Below are positions 10,610 to 23,384 of a DNA stretch of 64,000 nucleotides, piece by piece (position 1 is the stretch's first letter; the number at the start of each line of letters is the position of its first letter). The notes below the pieces were generated by a model. It was not told the DNA's origin. It worked only from the letters and a program-made list of their open reading frames with translations, and searched no databases. Origin of the DNA: Epiperipatus broadwayi (lineage: Eukaryota; Onychophora; Udeonychophora; Euonychophora; Peripatidae); assembly GCA_028023455.1 (NCBI GenBank), contig JAQFVV010006704.1:386276-450275 (forward strand), in the 5' to 3' direction. Both the position numbers and the translations under genes were made by a program.

Positions 10610-12040
10610 TTTGACTAATTTTATAATTTAAATTTAACCTTTGTAGACAGATTTCAATTTTTTATGGTTTTTCTTTAGAAGTGCTATTATCAGATAATTC
10701 TTCCTGCATTTCCTTAAGCTTTTTAAAGCATTATTTAAAAAAAATATATGCAAAATCTAGATAAGTCAAATAATCTTTTTTTTTTCACTGACTTATGTTC
10801 CCATTTAAATACACAAAATATTTCTTGTTAACTATAAAATGTTTTAATGATATGGAATCACTCACTCTCTAGACACTTATCAATGTTAATCTTTTTAGTA
10901 TCACCATGATTTTTTTAGAATATGGCAATATTCCAGATGTATATGTTGATGTTATATCTTGATAAGCCAAAGCTTTAATCAATGTTGGAATGCGTGTACA
11001 ATTAAATGTTGTTTCATAATCCAAAAGAATGGAAATTTATATTCAGGCTTTTTATAATTTTTATTAATATTTGGATATTATTTACTGTGCTAAAATAACT
11101 TTTAAATGCAAACTGTTTTTGTGTTGGTTTGTATTTAAATTTTGCCTCAGATGAATTGTAATTATCTTGGTAAAAATTTTGTATGTAACTAATAGAAGAC
11201 TGATAAGTCTATAATTTTTAAAATATTATCACTTGTCTTAAATATCTATATTACTAGTATTTTTCCTAATAATTTGGTATATCTTTTGTCAATATTTTTT
11301 TTTTATTTCTTCATCTTTTAAGATATCAATAAGAATTCCAAAATTTCTTTAGAGTTTTCTATTAATAGATTTAATAGCATGGTTCACTTCTTTATTTAAA
11401 ATGCTTAGAAATTTAGATCATGTAATAATATAATAGAACTCTTCCATAAATTTCATGACATCTTCTCTTTTTTTTTTTAATAATAGTTCAATCCTTATTG
11501 CAGGAACAATTTTCCTTCAAATGTTTATACTTTCGAGACTTTTAATCTCTTACATTGTTTTTTTTATTTGCTACTCTTCAGATATTCAATTCTTTTTTAA
11601 TGGATTATTTTTAATTATTTTCATATTTATTCTTTTCTTTATACATTATATTTTTTTAGTTGAAAATTTATTGAAGAGTTAGTACTTTTCTGTATGAGCT
11701 ACCTTTATCTCAATTCTTAGAAAAATGAAAGTAATCTTATTGATATTAGCCAAGGGTGAACCATCTTTCACGTCCAATATTTTAAAATGATTATTAGATT
11801 CTAATTCATTGAACTTAGTAATTTCAATTATCAATGCTGACTTGGTTTGTGTTTATCTAGTTTTGTTTAACACAGTTCTTAATCTCACTAATTGATCAAT
11901 CACTTTTATTGTTGAATCTGTTAAAAAGATTACAATTTTGAAATACATAATTTTTTTTGTCAAACTATATTCCTACTGTATCTTCAATTGTATGTTTCCA
12001 TTTCCATTTCCTTTTAAATTTGTTTCTGTTTTTTAAGTAA
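10610..12040 (-). pseudogene. Decayed RTE copy (late endonuclease through RT)
   Basis: Read on the minus strand this aligns step by step with 1,340-2,940 of the RTE at the window start. Late endonuclease/linker comes first (from ~12,030), then the ATGAAATTxxTxGAAGA segment near 11,450 and the AAATAAAGAAGTGA segment near 11,390. The TTTTTACCAAGATAATTACAA block of the RT palm follows near 11,180, then a motif A remnant near 11,030 and a motif B remnant near 10,860. A motif C/D remnant lies near 10,640-10,780. Stops and indels are everywhere, so it is an old relic. The apparent + strand frame at 11,455-11,682 is its antisense. Confidence 0.75.
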
Positions 12041-12049
12041 TAGTTTCTT

Positions 12050-13085
12050 CTTTTTATTGCAAAAGTAACTTCTAATAACAAGATGTTTTGCAATTTTGAG
12101 ATTTCTATTATTTCCTACAGCTTTGCTAGACAATTTCTGATTATATATCTTTATATCAATATTAACTCTTTTTGTACATTATACAAAACTTTAGATATTT
12201 AATTCTTCTTATAATAATCATTAAAAAAAATTCATGCTCATTCTTTTCTTCATACATTATCTTGGCTTAATTAAAATTTTACTATTGGACTTCATCCTTT
12301 TTGTATCAGATACCTTTGTTATGGTTCTTAACAGAGTACCAATCATCTTACATATTTTCATGTAAGTTTGAATCAACTTCAGTCTTTCAATATTTTGAAC
12401 TGATTAACAAGTTCTAATTTAAATGTAATAAATTGAATCAGAAAGTTAGAATATCAACTAATAACATTATAATTTTAATAGCTTTTGTCTCTCTCTTTTA
12501 TCATTTCATTACCTGAAAATCACTTCCTGTATTAAATCTATTAAGAACATTACAATCTTGAAATATATATTTTCTGTTAGTCAAAATATAACCCAATTCT
12601 ACTTTATCTTCATTGGGTATTTTCATGCTCATTTTCATTTAGTATTTTCTCAAAAGAAAAAAGGAATTTATAATATATAATTGTTTTTTAACTGAAAATT
12701 CCATCATCATAGACAAATTTATTCACACTATGTTCATGTTACAATCATTGTACAATTTTAAGATGGTTGGCGTGATCAAATGCATTTTATACATTTCTAT
12801 AATTTTTTTTTACTTTTTTTTTATATGTCAAATGCTCTGACCGGGAGGCGAACCCAGGCTTTTTTTTTATCACAACAAAAATTGCCTGAACATAAATCTG
12901 AATTTTGTATGTTGAATCACTTTATCTGATGCAGTGTTAATCTCCACAATGCTGTTCTTTCACTTTTTATTCATAACAATTTACATCATTGGTGCTTGCA
13001 ATATTTGGGTCTTTGTAATAAAATACATGTCCACTTTTTAAACCAATCATCTCTTCATTTTTTTCTATCTTCATAAAGAATCATA
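12050..13085 (-). pseudogene. Decayed RTE copy (endonuclease and linker)
   Basis: The minus strand aligns with ~840-1,960 of the first RTE copy. Clear blocks are AAAAAGTGGACATGTATTTTATTACAAAG near 13,040, AAAAAGTGxAAGAACAxxATTGTGGAGAT near 12,960 and ATTTTAAAATTG-type sequence near 12,760. The linker continues to about 12,060. Its linker part (~12,060-12,650) is homologous to ~11,430-12,030 of the neighbouring relic. The two therefore overlap in content: either two abutting copies or an internal duplication of ~600 bp. Confidence 0.75.
12824..12862 (-). repeat. Short tRNA-like (B-box) segment inside the RTE relic
   Basis: On the minus strand it reads gcctgggttcgcctcccggt followed by cagagcatttgacat. 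GGTTCGCCTCC resembles an RNA polymerase III B box, and CCTGG/CCCGG could form a T-arm with one mismatch. It is bounded by A-runs and interrupts otherwise RTE-derived sequence. It may be a very short SINE remnant. No A box is seen. Confidence 0.35.
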
Positions 13086-13779
13086 ATATTCCATTATTTT
13101 CCTTCACTTGAAAATGACTGCATTTATAGATAGCTAAAAAAAAATCAACTACATGCTTATTGATCAACAGCCATAATATAATAAAGAAACAAACAAAAAA
13201 AAAGGAAATCAGGCCTCTTTACAAACTTGAATGAAACAAACCGCGATTAATTTTAATTTTAATTGCAACAATCCCGAGTTGTTTATTTTATAACAAGCAA
13301 TATTTTAGTCCGTTTTGATTTCTTTTATTACAACTGGAAGTTAAGCTTATTAATTTATTATCATTATTTTTTTTAATAAAGAGACAAAATATTAAAGAGA
13401 GCCCATGTACGCCCATATTAATGCATTTTACCACTATTACAACGATTCAATTAACACTCTTTTTACCAAGCTTAAACCATTTTTTTATATCTTGTAGCTA
13501 ACTACACATGCTACAATTTATTTTATACAATAATAATTACAAATATTATGGGAATATATATAATTTAATTCCTTTCCTTCGTAATTTCTAATTTTATTTT
13601 TTAAAAATTATATACAAATGTAATTATACTCTATTCAACAGCATTAAAAAAACATTTTAATTGATATTATTAATAATTATATGATATTTAATATAAAATT
13701 CTTATTGCATTCATTTATTTCTATGTCCATTAATATCGTAACCTTTAAATACAATTGTATTGTCTATACTGAACTTAAT
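13086..13779. other. AT-rich DNA, no gene recognised
   Basis: I see nothing recognisable here. A hydrophilic frame at 13,681-13,893 runs into the left arm of the following inverted repeat and has no protein-like features. Confidence 0.5.
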
Positions 13780-14332
13780 GTAATTAAAAGGGATTTAAGC
13801 TCAGACTTTCAAGCATCCTACAGTTATCCGCTCGACCTATACAACCGATATACACATGACCACATACATGTAAAGAAGATAAATTATCTCTAATATCCAT
13901 ATTTTGTGCTGAATCAGCATTTATCAGTTGTTCCACATCATCTCTCACACGTATATATAATCAGTGTTCAATTTATATTAAGATAGCAAATCTTCATTTA
14001 ATGGATATGCTTCAATCTTCTCCACCCTCCAACTCTTCAGCCATCCATTCAAATATTCAATGATATGGATGGCTGAAGAGTTGGAGGGTGGAAAACATTA
14101 AAGCCTATACATTAAAGTTTGAAGATTTGCTATTTTAATCTAAACTGAGCACTGATTATATATGTGTGAGAGAGATGATGACTTAACAAACCGATGAGTG
14201 CTGGTTCAGCACAAAATATGTATATTAGAGTTTTTTTTTTCATATATACGTGGTCATGTGTATCAGTTATATAGGATGGAATAGATAACCGTTGGAAGCT
14301 TGAAAGTCTGAGTTCAAATCTCTTCTAATAAT
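13780..14332. repeat. Foldback repeat, ~270-bp imperfect arms
   Basis: Left arm 13,780-14,055 and right arm ~14,063-14,332 are inverted copies. Matched blocks include ctcagactttcaagc, tgtgctgaa(t/c)cagca, tatataatcagtg, atagcaaatcttca and ccaccctccaactcttcagc. The central loop is a few bases. Divergence is roughly 15-20% with indels, so this is much older than the palindrome at 9.3 kb. There is no coding capacity and the superfamily is unknown. Confidence 0.85.
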
Positions 14333-15289
14333 ATCATAACCATAATTTTAATTTATATAATTTAGTATTTTTGTATTATCGAAAAATGGATAAATCTCTG
14401 CTGCCACCGCACCCCCACCCCCCTTTCACATTTCTAAGAAAATATTTGTTTCAAGCAAAAAACGAAAGTTGACTAATAATTTGACTTTATTATAGCCACA
14501 ATTACCGGTCAGTTAATAAGTGAGACTACTATAGCAAACAAAATAATTATATCAAAAAACAAAAGTCTATAAGCAAAAAGTTTAACGAATTTCAGCAATA
14601 ATATTAATATATTAATAAAAAGATTCTGAAAAAATGTGAGATTCCACGTAAAAAATATTAAAGTTGAGTTCAATGTTAACATTAATAATATTTCTATTTA
14701 AATTAATGTAAGTTCGTTAACAATATTTTAGAGATAAAGTCTGATTACATGTTGATATTAATATCACAATAATGGATCTAAAATTTAATCAATCAGAGAA
14801 ATCGGTTTCATAGTTATCAAAAAGTATCTTTTTAGAATCTAAAAACAAATCTGAATTAAAAAAAGGAAAAAGAGGATAGAGTTAATCATTATTCAAGTTC
14901 ACCAAATCTCTGAGATTTTTAATAAAAATCCAAATACAGGAAAAAATTTTCAATATGTCAGAATAGAATTTTTCCAATATATCTTTACCTGAAACAACAA
15001 TTACAGACAGAAAAATATTCAATTTTGCTAACATTTTATTTTTCAATTATTCATATTATAGATAGTATTAAATATAAATGGTTTTTTTAAGATCTTCATA
15101 AGGTGATTGCGTATCTGCACTGTATGAAAAATATTGGTCTATTTGAAAAAAACTGAGTTTGAATCAATTCACTGGATAACTATCCATCTGTACATAGTAA
15201 AACAAAGACAAAAATATCAACCAATGTCAAATACAAAGAACAAATTACACATTTAAAGACCATAATTTAATCAGAATATGCTACTTATC
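14333..15289. other. AT-rich DNA, no gene recognised
   Basis: Nothing is recognised apart from a short C-rich tract (caccgcacccccacccccc) near 14,405. Confidence 0.5.
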
Positions 15290-16354
15290 TGCTTTATAAA
15301 ACTTTAGATATTCAATCCTCTTTGCTAAATCATTTTTATACATTTTCATATTTTTTTCTTTTCTTCAAACATTTGCTTGATTTAGTAAAAAAAATTCTGG
15401 TACATGTTTTGTATAAGCTATTTTTATGTGTTTATTCCTATTGATTTCATTATCATTTTCAAAATCTGTTAATATTTTAAAATGAATTGCAAGTTCTAAT
15501 TTAAATTCATTTGAAAGTTTCTAAAGATTAGGAGTATCAGCTGTGAATATTATCTTCTTAATAATTTTGTCCCTCTAGTTTTGCACTTTATTAATTGGTG
15601 ATCATTTCTTATGGAAAATCTATTAAAAACAGTACATATTTTCTGTTAGTAAAAATACAGTTCAATTCTGCTGTATCTTCATTTAGGCGACTTCATGTCC
15701 ATTTTTATTTAATATTTTACTCAAAGAAAGAATTTGTAATATAGTTGTTGTTTTTTTCTGAAAACTCCACAAGTCTTTCTCCTGTGTAATGTTTATTACA
15801 TAATCATATTTGCCCACATCACATTCATTTATTCTAGCATGAAAGTCTCCCATAATAATTTTAAAATGTTTGGTCTGATTAAAAGTCTTAAATACATGCA
15901 TATAAAAAATTTCTACTTTATCACAATGAGAATTTGTTAGGAAATAAAGCTGAATTACCTGCAGTTGAGGTCTTCCATTAAGGTGAATAATTAATCTTAT
16001 TATTTTTTTTGATACATCATCATTCTCCACAATGCTATTGTTACACTTTAATTTATATGAATTCTACTTCATTTGTTTCCAATACTTGTACCTTTGTAGT
16101 AAAATATCTTTTATTTTAGTGTCACAAAGTCTAATAATGTTGCACTTAATATTAGTCAGTTCTTTTTCCTCATGCAATTTTTCTTTCCATATGCATTTGC
16201 AAGTACCTAAATAAGAGGTTATCACTAAATGATAGCCTGGTTTCATAATCAGCGGATTCTTAGCTGCCTCCATTTTCAACTGCCAATCTGTGTATTGGCT
16301 GGTTATTTTACAATCTCCTGGGAATAAAAGCCATAATTTAATTTTGTCTTTCAA
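15290..16354 (-). pseudogene. RTE fragment (N-terminus, endonuclease, part of linker)
   Basis: On the minus strand 16,354-16,070 encodes the N-terminal extension and first endonuclease motif (GYHLVITSYLGTC). 16,030-15,683 encodes the middle of the endonuclease, including GRPQLQVIQLY, the GDFHARI motif and a Trp-rich tail. Decayed linker sequence continues to about 15,290. It lacks the 15-residue duplication of the copy at 551 and shares the GDFH variant with it. Both open stretches begin at non-ATG codons and are separated by stops and shifts, so this is a pseudogene. Confidence 0.8.
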
Positions 16355-16732
16355 TATTATAATTATTTATTTTTTAAAAATCTCATTAACACCATATTCA
16401 TTTTGCCTTGCTATTGCATTGGTGTTTTTGCACATTGGTGTAGTTTCGTAAGTTTGAGTCCGCAGTTAGTACAAAATTTGTTCGGGCAATCTTTTATTAT
16501 GTGAGTTCTTTGTTACAAAAAAACATTGTGGTGGTATGCCTTTAAGTGTTATAATTAGCATCAATGTGTCTGTAAAATGTAAAGTAGGAATATCTATTGC
16601 ATTAATATTTTTGTTTAGAGTAAAGGCAAAGGTAGCTGTATTTGTTAATATAGGAGTATATATTGCTTATAACACTTCTTTCTTATACACTTTAATGCAA
16701 CAAATTTTCTTAAAAACTTCTTTATTCTCCTT
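16355..16732. other. AT-rich DNA, no gene recognised
   Basis: A hydrophobic + strand frame (16,536-16,778) is present but runs through the hammerhead-like segment and shows no domain I recognise. Confidence 0.45.
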
Positions 16733-16775
16733 GCAGTTTCAACTGTCCAGCAGTCTTCATCAGAGCTACAAGATT
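16733..16775 (-). ncRNA. Hammerhead-ribozyme-like motif (probably degenerate)
   Basis: The minus strand reads CTGATGA (16,763-16,757), then a 5-bp hairpin GACTG/CAGTT, then TTGAAAC. CUGAUGA-hairpin-GAAA is the core order of a hammerhead ribozyme, known from Penelope-like elements and retrozymes. There is one unpaired A before stem II. I cannot find a matching stem I partner or a good GUH cleavage site downstream, so activity is doubtful. Confidence 0.35.
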
Positions 16776-16801
16776 TGAATAATATAAATACATAATCATC
16801 A

Positions 16802-16804
<3 letters not shown>

Positions 16805-16844
<40 letters not shown>
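16805..16844. repeat. CA/TA microsatellite
   Basis: (CA)n from 16,805 to 16,832 is followed by (TA)n to 16,844. Confidence 0.95.
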
Positions 16845-16910
16845 CAAAAAATATATAACCATCATTTTACACATATATAAAATATATATATATTGTAACC
16901 TAATAAAATA

Positions 16911-17750
16911 GAGAGATAGAGAGAGAGGGAAAGATAAGAAGAAAATGGAATAAGGAGAGATAATGATAAAGATAAATGATGAAAATGAAATGAGAGGGGC
17001 CAATTGTAACCTGATAGAATAGGAGATAGAGAAAGAGAGAAAAGAAAAGAAGAAAAATAATGCTAATAATGAAATAAGAGAGGGGTGTGAAAAAGAAAGA
17101 GAGGAAAAGAAGGAGAGATAGATTAAGAGAAAATGCTAATTGTAACCTAATAAAATGAGAGATAGAGAAAGAGAAAAAAGAAAAGAAGTAAAAAGAAATA
17201 ATGCTACTAAAAAGATGGAGATAATGAAATGAGAGAGGGGGAAAAGAAAGAGAAAGAAATATATGGAAGTAATGATGTGGAGGTAATGATAATGATAAAG
17301 ATAAATGATGGAAAAGAAAAGAACTGAGAGGGAAAATAAATGGGAAAAAGTAATAGAAATGATATATATAATGGAGAGGGAAAAGAAATGAGATGATGGG
17401 AAAGATATGAAATAGAGAGATGTAAGAAGAAACTCTTAACAAATGTTTTAAATGGGCTGAGATGATAGAAAGATATGAAAGAGAGATATAAGAAGAAGAT
17501 AGAATAAAGGAGAGAGAAATGAAATGAGATGATGGAAAAGAAACTCTTAACGAATGTTTTAAATGGCTGAGATGATAGAAAGATATGAGAAAGAGAGATA
17601 TAAGAAGAAGATGGAATAAGAGAAAGAAAAATGAAATGAGATGATGGAAAAGATATTCTTAACAAATGTTTTAAAAGGGCTGAGATGATAGAAAGATATG
17701 AGAAATGACATGAAAAGAAATGGAATAGAATTGAAATGAAATGAAATAAA
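16911..17750. repeat. Purine-rich minisatellite (~840 bp)
   Basis: The + strand is almost all A and G. Two repeat layers are visible. The first has three ~110-135-bp units, each opening with attgtaacct(a/g)ata (about 16,893, 17,003 and 17,139). The second has three ~112-bp units containing cttaac(a/g)aatgtttta and gctgagatgatagaaagatatga (about 17,432, 17,543 and 17,655). Long minus-strand frames rich in Ser, Phe and Leu are only the translation of the CT-rich complement. Confidence 0.9.
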
Positions 17751-20700
17751 ATATAAATTAGAGACTCTAAATGACTTGGCTCAGTGGGGTTACAATAAAT
17801 TTAAAGAAAAGAGATGATGATCCAGAGATGTATAATCAAATAAAGGTCAAATCCAATACTGATGAACTATAACTACTGCAGCATATTAATAATAATCTAA
17901 TACTAAACCATACCAAGGATTATTTAAAATCACTAATCAATGCTTACTATATTAATCCTACCAATAGATTATACACTCTCTGAATAAGACTAATGATACT
18001 TTGTTTTGCAAGATTATCTTACAGAATTATATTTACTAAAACAACAAGAGTAAATAACCTCAGGGATTTTAAAACTAAAACTCTTGTGCAAAATTACAGT
18101 TTAAGTTAAGTTGCCTAATAAAGAATTACTGTGATTAATAAATAAATAAGTGACATCTTAGCTGACCATAAAATAATTATAATATGTTCAATCTTAAAAT
18201 AATAAACAAAACGAATATTAATTCACAAAATTTAGTGAGTCAATTTAAATTTAAACTAATAATAGCCTATTATCTAAGATATTACTTGTGCAAAGAAAAG
18301 AGTAAGTGTACTTTTAATGCCTTTCCATATTCATAGACAACCACTAAAGACCTCAAATGCAAATGGATTAGAATTCTTTAAATATATAAGATTTAAGATG
18401 ATGACAGATGATTTGCAGTGAATATAAGATAATGTGCAGCTTTTAAAATAATATTAATTAAAATATTCTTCTGAAGTACTAATATTGTTAATCTGATATT
18501 GGATAATCTTTAGTCTGAAAAGATATACTGATAATTAAAAAAAATAAACTTTTAACTAAGTATTTAAGTATGTATCTGCTATAATGCAATTATCTGTATT
18601 TATGATTCGATGTGAGAATCATTTACTTTAACATAGTTTTTTTAATTTTCATGACAATATCAACTATATTTAATTAACTTAGAATATACTTGTAAATTTC
18701 TGAATTGAAGATTCATTAACTTTAAAATTTAAGACTTTGTGAACTTGGAACCCAAGACAACAATACATTTTCATATAAAAGTAAAACAAACAAACAAAAC
18801 TTTTGAAATAATAATAATTTGATTTATTAATAATGAGAAGAAATGTTTATAAAGGTAGTAGAATACAAACAGTGCCAATACTGCACTAAGATTTTAGATA
18901 ATTATTTGGACTAATTAATAACATTATTGTGTCATCTACTAATCAGAGTAACACACAGAACTATGTTTATATTGAAAACCCTAAGCTTAATTTTATACTC
19001 CTCAACTTAACAAACGCTCAGTTGGAGTAAGCATATTCAACAATACTTTTTAAAAATATTATCACTAGTTTCACGGATATAACTAATATCACAGCTAGAT
19101 ATAGGTTTAAATCAGATTAAGCTAATATTAAAATTAAACTAAATTAAGTGTATGGGACAATCATTCATCAGAGATCAGTTATATTTTTTTAAAATAACTT
19201 TAATCCACATAAAATTATTCCCTCAATGTTTTAAAGATAATGATGTAACAGACTTACAAATCCAGCGGCAAAATTCTGGATGAAAATATTAAATTATTAT
19301 GTGTGAATTGCCACTTATACCATATGCATATTTAATATAAACAGAGCAAAACTCAACAATTAATGTGCTAATATAGGAAATGTGATCATGTGATCATATT
19401 TAATATACTTTAAAATAAATATAACTTATTATTGGTTAGCTTGTGTGTGATAAAACTATCATAGCAACACAATTCAAACATTGATATACCTATGAGCCTT
19501 TAATTAGCTACAATTACCTGAAGAAATACATTTCCTCAAACAAGCATATCTTGTCATCACAAATCTAAAACAAATGCAACATCACCTACTGTGGTGGAAT
19601 TAGCATTAAGTCATTATGAATGATAGGCAAAAATATAAAGATACTAGGCTCCTCAGAGCTGGAAAAGAATATGGTGGCTTCCAAAAATACCTAACTTCGA
19701 GGCAAAATGACGATGTCTGGAATTCATCTTCAGTACATCTGGGAACAGGAACACCCACCAAAAAAAAAACACAATCCTCTCATGGGATTTCCAATGCTTA
19801 TAAATGTGATCATCATCACTGAAAAATACAATAAAATACCCTCTTTTTGGGGGACAAGCACTATCAAATCATGGAAATACAATACAATAAGGATGGAGGA
19901 TATTCTCTACTCCATAAGACATATTCAAAAATTATAAAGTAAGCCTGACTCTTGAGGCTAACAAATTTTAACTAATAGCAAGATATATACTTCACTTAAA
20001 CTAACTAAGTTATTTCCAAGAAATTTATAAAATACAAAACATATATCCAATGTTCGAACCAACAAAGCAAACTATGTGTCAACTGACTACTGTAGAAAAT
20101 ATTTTAACCTTAAATGCATATAAAATTCTAGGCAAGGCACAATGCACACATAACAAAATATTAAATGCTAAAAATATAGTACTAGTGGACTTTTAAAATT
20201 GTAAATTAAATGCAAGAATATTTACTTCTCGATGAATATAAAATATTTGTAGTTACTATTAATATAACATTCATAAAACAAATGAATGGATATTCTCTGA
20301 TAAACTTCTTTAGTAAATTTAAAATAAAAATTGAGTAAAACATTCCATTTATATTAAAACAAGACTGTGATATTTAAATCTTTATAATAAAATTATTAAA
20401 TAGAAACTAGCTAGTGTAATGCTTGATAAATAAACTAAATCTACTTAAGAATGGCAAGAAACATTTGCTCATTCAAATAAACCTATTTCATTTTAAAATT
20501 ATAACCCTAGTTTACCTGTATATTTATGCAAAAAGTGTTACATAAAAATTTAAGAGCATAAATATTTTTATGGTTTCATTCTTTTTTTAAACCAATAAAG
20601 CAGACGATAAAAAAAAAAAAATACATTAATTCAAGTTCATATTTTCGGCTCTGTGATGATTTTTCCATTTCATAATGTGTAGACAATTTATCCAGGTTAA

Positions 20701-23269
20701 GATATCTATTTGAATTCAAAGCTTCAATTAATACATTTATATACATGGCAATCATTTCCAAATGAAAATGTTCAATAGTTCATTAATAATATTTTTTTTA
20801 AAACAATTTTTAAAAAAAAACTTAAATAATAAGATTAAGCCGGCATAAAACAAAATAAATTCTTCAGCTGAACACACTTTAATTTATATTTATAATCCTA
20901 GGTTCAAACGCATTTTTTTTAAATAAGCTCTTTTTTTTAAAACGTTTCTTAATATTTAAAAATGTATTTCTTTTTTAACAAATTTCCTTTTATTTATTTT
21001 TTAAACATAAGAGTAGACTTTGTTTATAATTAAGGACACTCCTTGGTATGCATTTGATAGTGACAAGTTCATTAATAATATCTTTAAATTCTTTTAAAGT
21101 TTTGCTTTCAAACAAATTCTTTTTATACTACTAGCATAAACGAGAATTAGTATTTTAAAATACATATTATCCACAAAAACATTATTCTGTTAAGAGCATA
21201 TTTAAATGTATATACATCATCTATTAAGTAATAAAGTATTAAATTTAATGTCACTTCTAATTTATAAAGATGCTAACGCATTTCCATTTTAATATTTTAA
21301 AATGTTTGAATGTCTTTTTTTTTTTTAATTTCTTCTTCACGTGTATTTTTAATTTGATAGGAAATATACTATAGTTTAGTGCAATAAAGTCTTTAACCAT
21401 AACAATACTTAATAATTTAAGTTTTACTTCTAAATAAAAAAATGAATAGATCAAAAGTAAATGAAATATGAGATGCTGTATTTTCTTCAAACATTTTACC
21501 ATAAATTTTAATGCCCCAATTGTAATGAAAATTTGTCAGAAAACAGATTACCTTTTTTTTAGCTTCAGCAATTCATGTTACAAAACGAGTTAAAATAATG
21601 GTTTTAAAAACATACTTTTATTTTTTTTAGAAAATATAAAGTTTTTTAAAAATTACTTTTTATTAAGAAACTTTTAAGATTCAGCCACACATATATTTAA
21701 AACAGATCAGCAACTGAATGACCCTTAGATACCCGTTTATCTCACAATTTTTCATCCATCTACAATTCATTTAAAAACCAATAAAAACTATTTTTTTATT
21801 AAATTTTAATATTCTGACAAACCAGCTGTGAAATCAATCTACTGACATAATCAATATAATCTTTCTATACCACGTGACCTTCAGCTGTAAAGTCAAAATT
21901 TTATTATTAACAAATATTGTGCAATAATTTTTTTAAATGATATTTTATCCAACCCATCGTAATAAATGTAAAATTTAAAGTTATACTCTTTATTAAACCC
22001 ATAAATATTTCATTGAAATAATTTTATCCACACATTTTTTTTATTTACTTATTTCAAATAATATTGGAATTAAATTACTTTTTTTTCTTATGTTTCCATG
22101 TCAGTACATGCACATACTCACATACATCTGGCCTTGGATTAATTGTTTAAAACTATTTTTAAAATTACAACAATAGAATGTTGATGAATATTTAATCTAA
22201 ATAATTTTATAACTGGAATTTTAAACTACAAAAACTAATAACAAATATTCTTTTTTTTTTTTAATAAAAACTTACATATCATTTTTTTTTAAATTTATTA
22301 CTTACTTATTCCAACTTAATAATAATATCTTATTATTATTCTTTAAACATTAGAATAGATTATACGAGTTATTTTAGAATACATTTAATATTACTTACAA
22401 ACTGACAACTATTTCTGATATCTTTCTTTTTTTTTTTTAGACTCAAATTATTATTTATCATTTCTTACCAACCTAACTCATATATCTTTTTTCAAATACT
22501 TAGACATAATTTCATAATATACAATAATGATTACAATCAATACAAGATTATCCTATTTTAGTCATTAACTAATTTAATTTTCATTTTTATCATATTATTT
22601 TTTTTTAAAAATCAGACAATTTCAAACCAAAAGGTTAAGCTAAGATAACCTTTGGCTCCTTTTGGAACTAAGTGAAACTTCAGTTAGGTACAATATATAT
22701 ATATATATATATTAAAATATACATATATATATTCCCTTTTACATATACATATAAATCTACATCACCGCTAGATTTATATATATAATCCATACCTACATCT
22801 ATATATATATATGCATATCCAATATATACACATACCTCTTTTAAACATACATATATATACACAGATATACAAACATCCATAGACATATATACAATTCTCA
22901 TATACCTTTATAGATACACATCCATATGTGTACTCTACTTACATATATAAAAAATACAAAACATCCAATACACCTTTTTTTTAAAAAATTTTACCTTTTG
23001 AAACTATTTTATTTTTACTTTTATATTTTAAAAATCCTTTTAAATATCATTCTTTATTGATATTATTTTATAATTATCCTTTCATTTTCTTATTATCTAT
23101 TTTTTAAAATATTCTCTAATATATAACATCTTTTACTTTACTATCTTAAATTTAATTTTCAAACTTTTATCTCTATATCACTAAATAATATTTTTCTTTA
23201 ATACTAATTTACCTCTATCTTCTTCTCTGCTTTAATTAAAATGGCCGTTATTTCAAAATTTCCTATCTT
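17751..23269. other. AT-rich DNA, no gene recognised
   Basis: Long AT-rich stretch. A slightly G+C-richer patch at ~19,560-19,830 has two short overlapping frames without recognisable features. Poly(T/A) runs are frequent between 20.5 and 23.2 kb. A TA/CATA-rich microsatellite region runs from about 22,690 to 22,930. Confidence 0.6.
22690..22930. repeat. TA/CATA-rich microsatellite region
   Basis: Imperfect (TA)n, (CATA)n and (TATACA)n runs make up most of this interval. Confidence 0.8.
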
Positions 23270-23384
23270 GATGTGATGTGATGTGATGTATTATGGCTTC
23301 TCCTTAAACAAAGTCAAGAATATCTCAGCAATTATGCCCAGATAAACCTGTTAGCCACTTTATTTTACATTCCCCACTCTAAAT

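Noticed and set aside
11455-11682. Hydrophobic + strand frame resembling membrane segments
   Set aside because: It is antisense to the RTE relic on the minus strand; A-rich sense sequence gives Phe/Ile/Leu-rich antisense.
14250-14332. B-box-like gttcaaatc in the right arm of the foldback repeat, considered as a SINE head
   Set aside because: It lies at the outer end of the arm with no SINE body following, and no clear A box or tail.
16900-17665. Long minus-strand frames (150-180 codons) rich in Ser, Phe, Leu and His
   Set aside because: They are the translation of the pyrimidine-rich complement of the minisatellite; such tracts lack stop codons because of composition.
20040-20100. tRNA-like B box (ggttcgaac) on the minus strand with a weak A box
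   Set aside because: The surrounding sequence does not fold into acceptor, D, anticodon and T arms.
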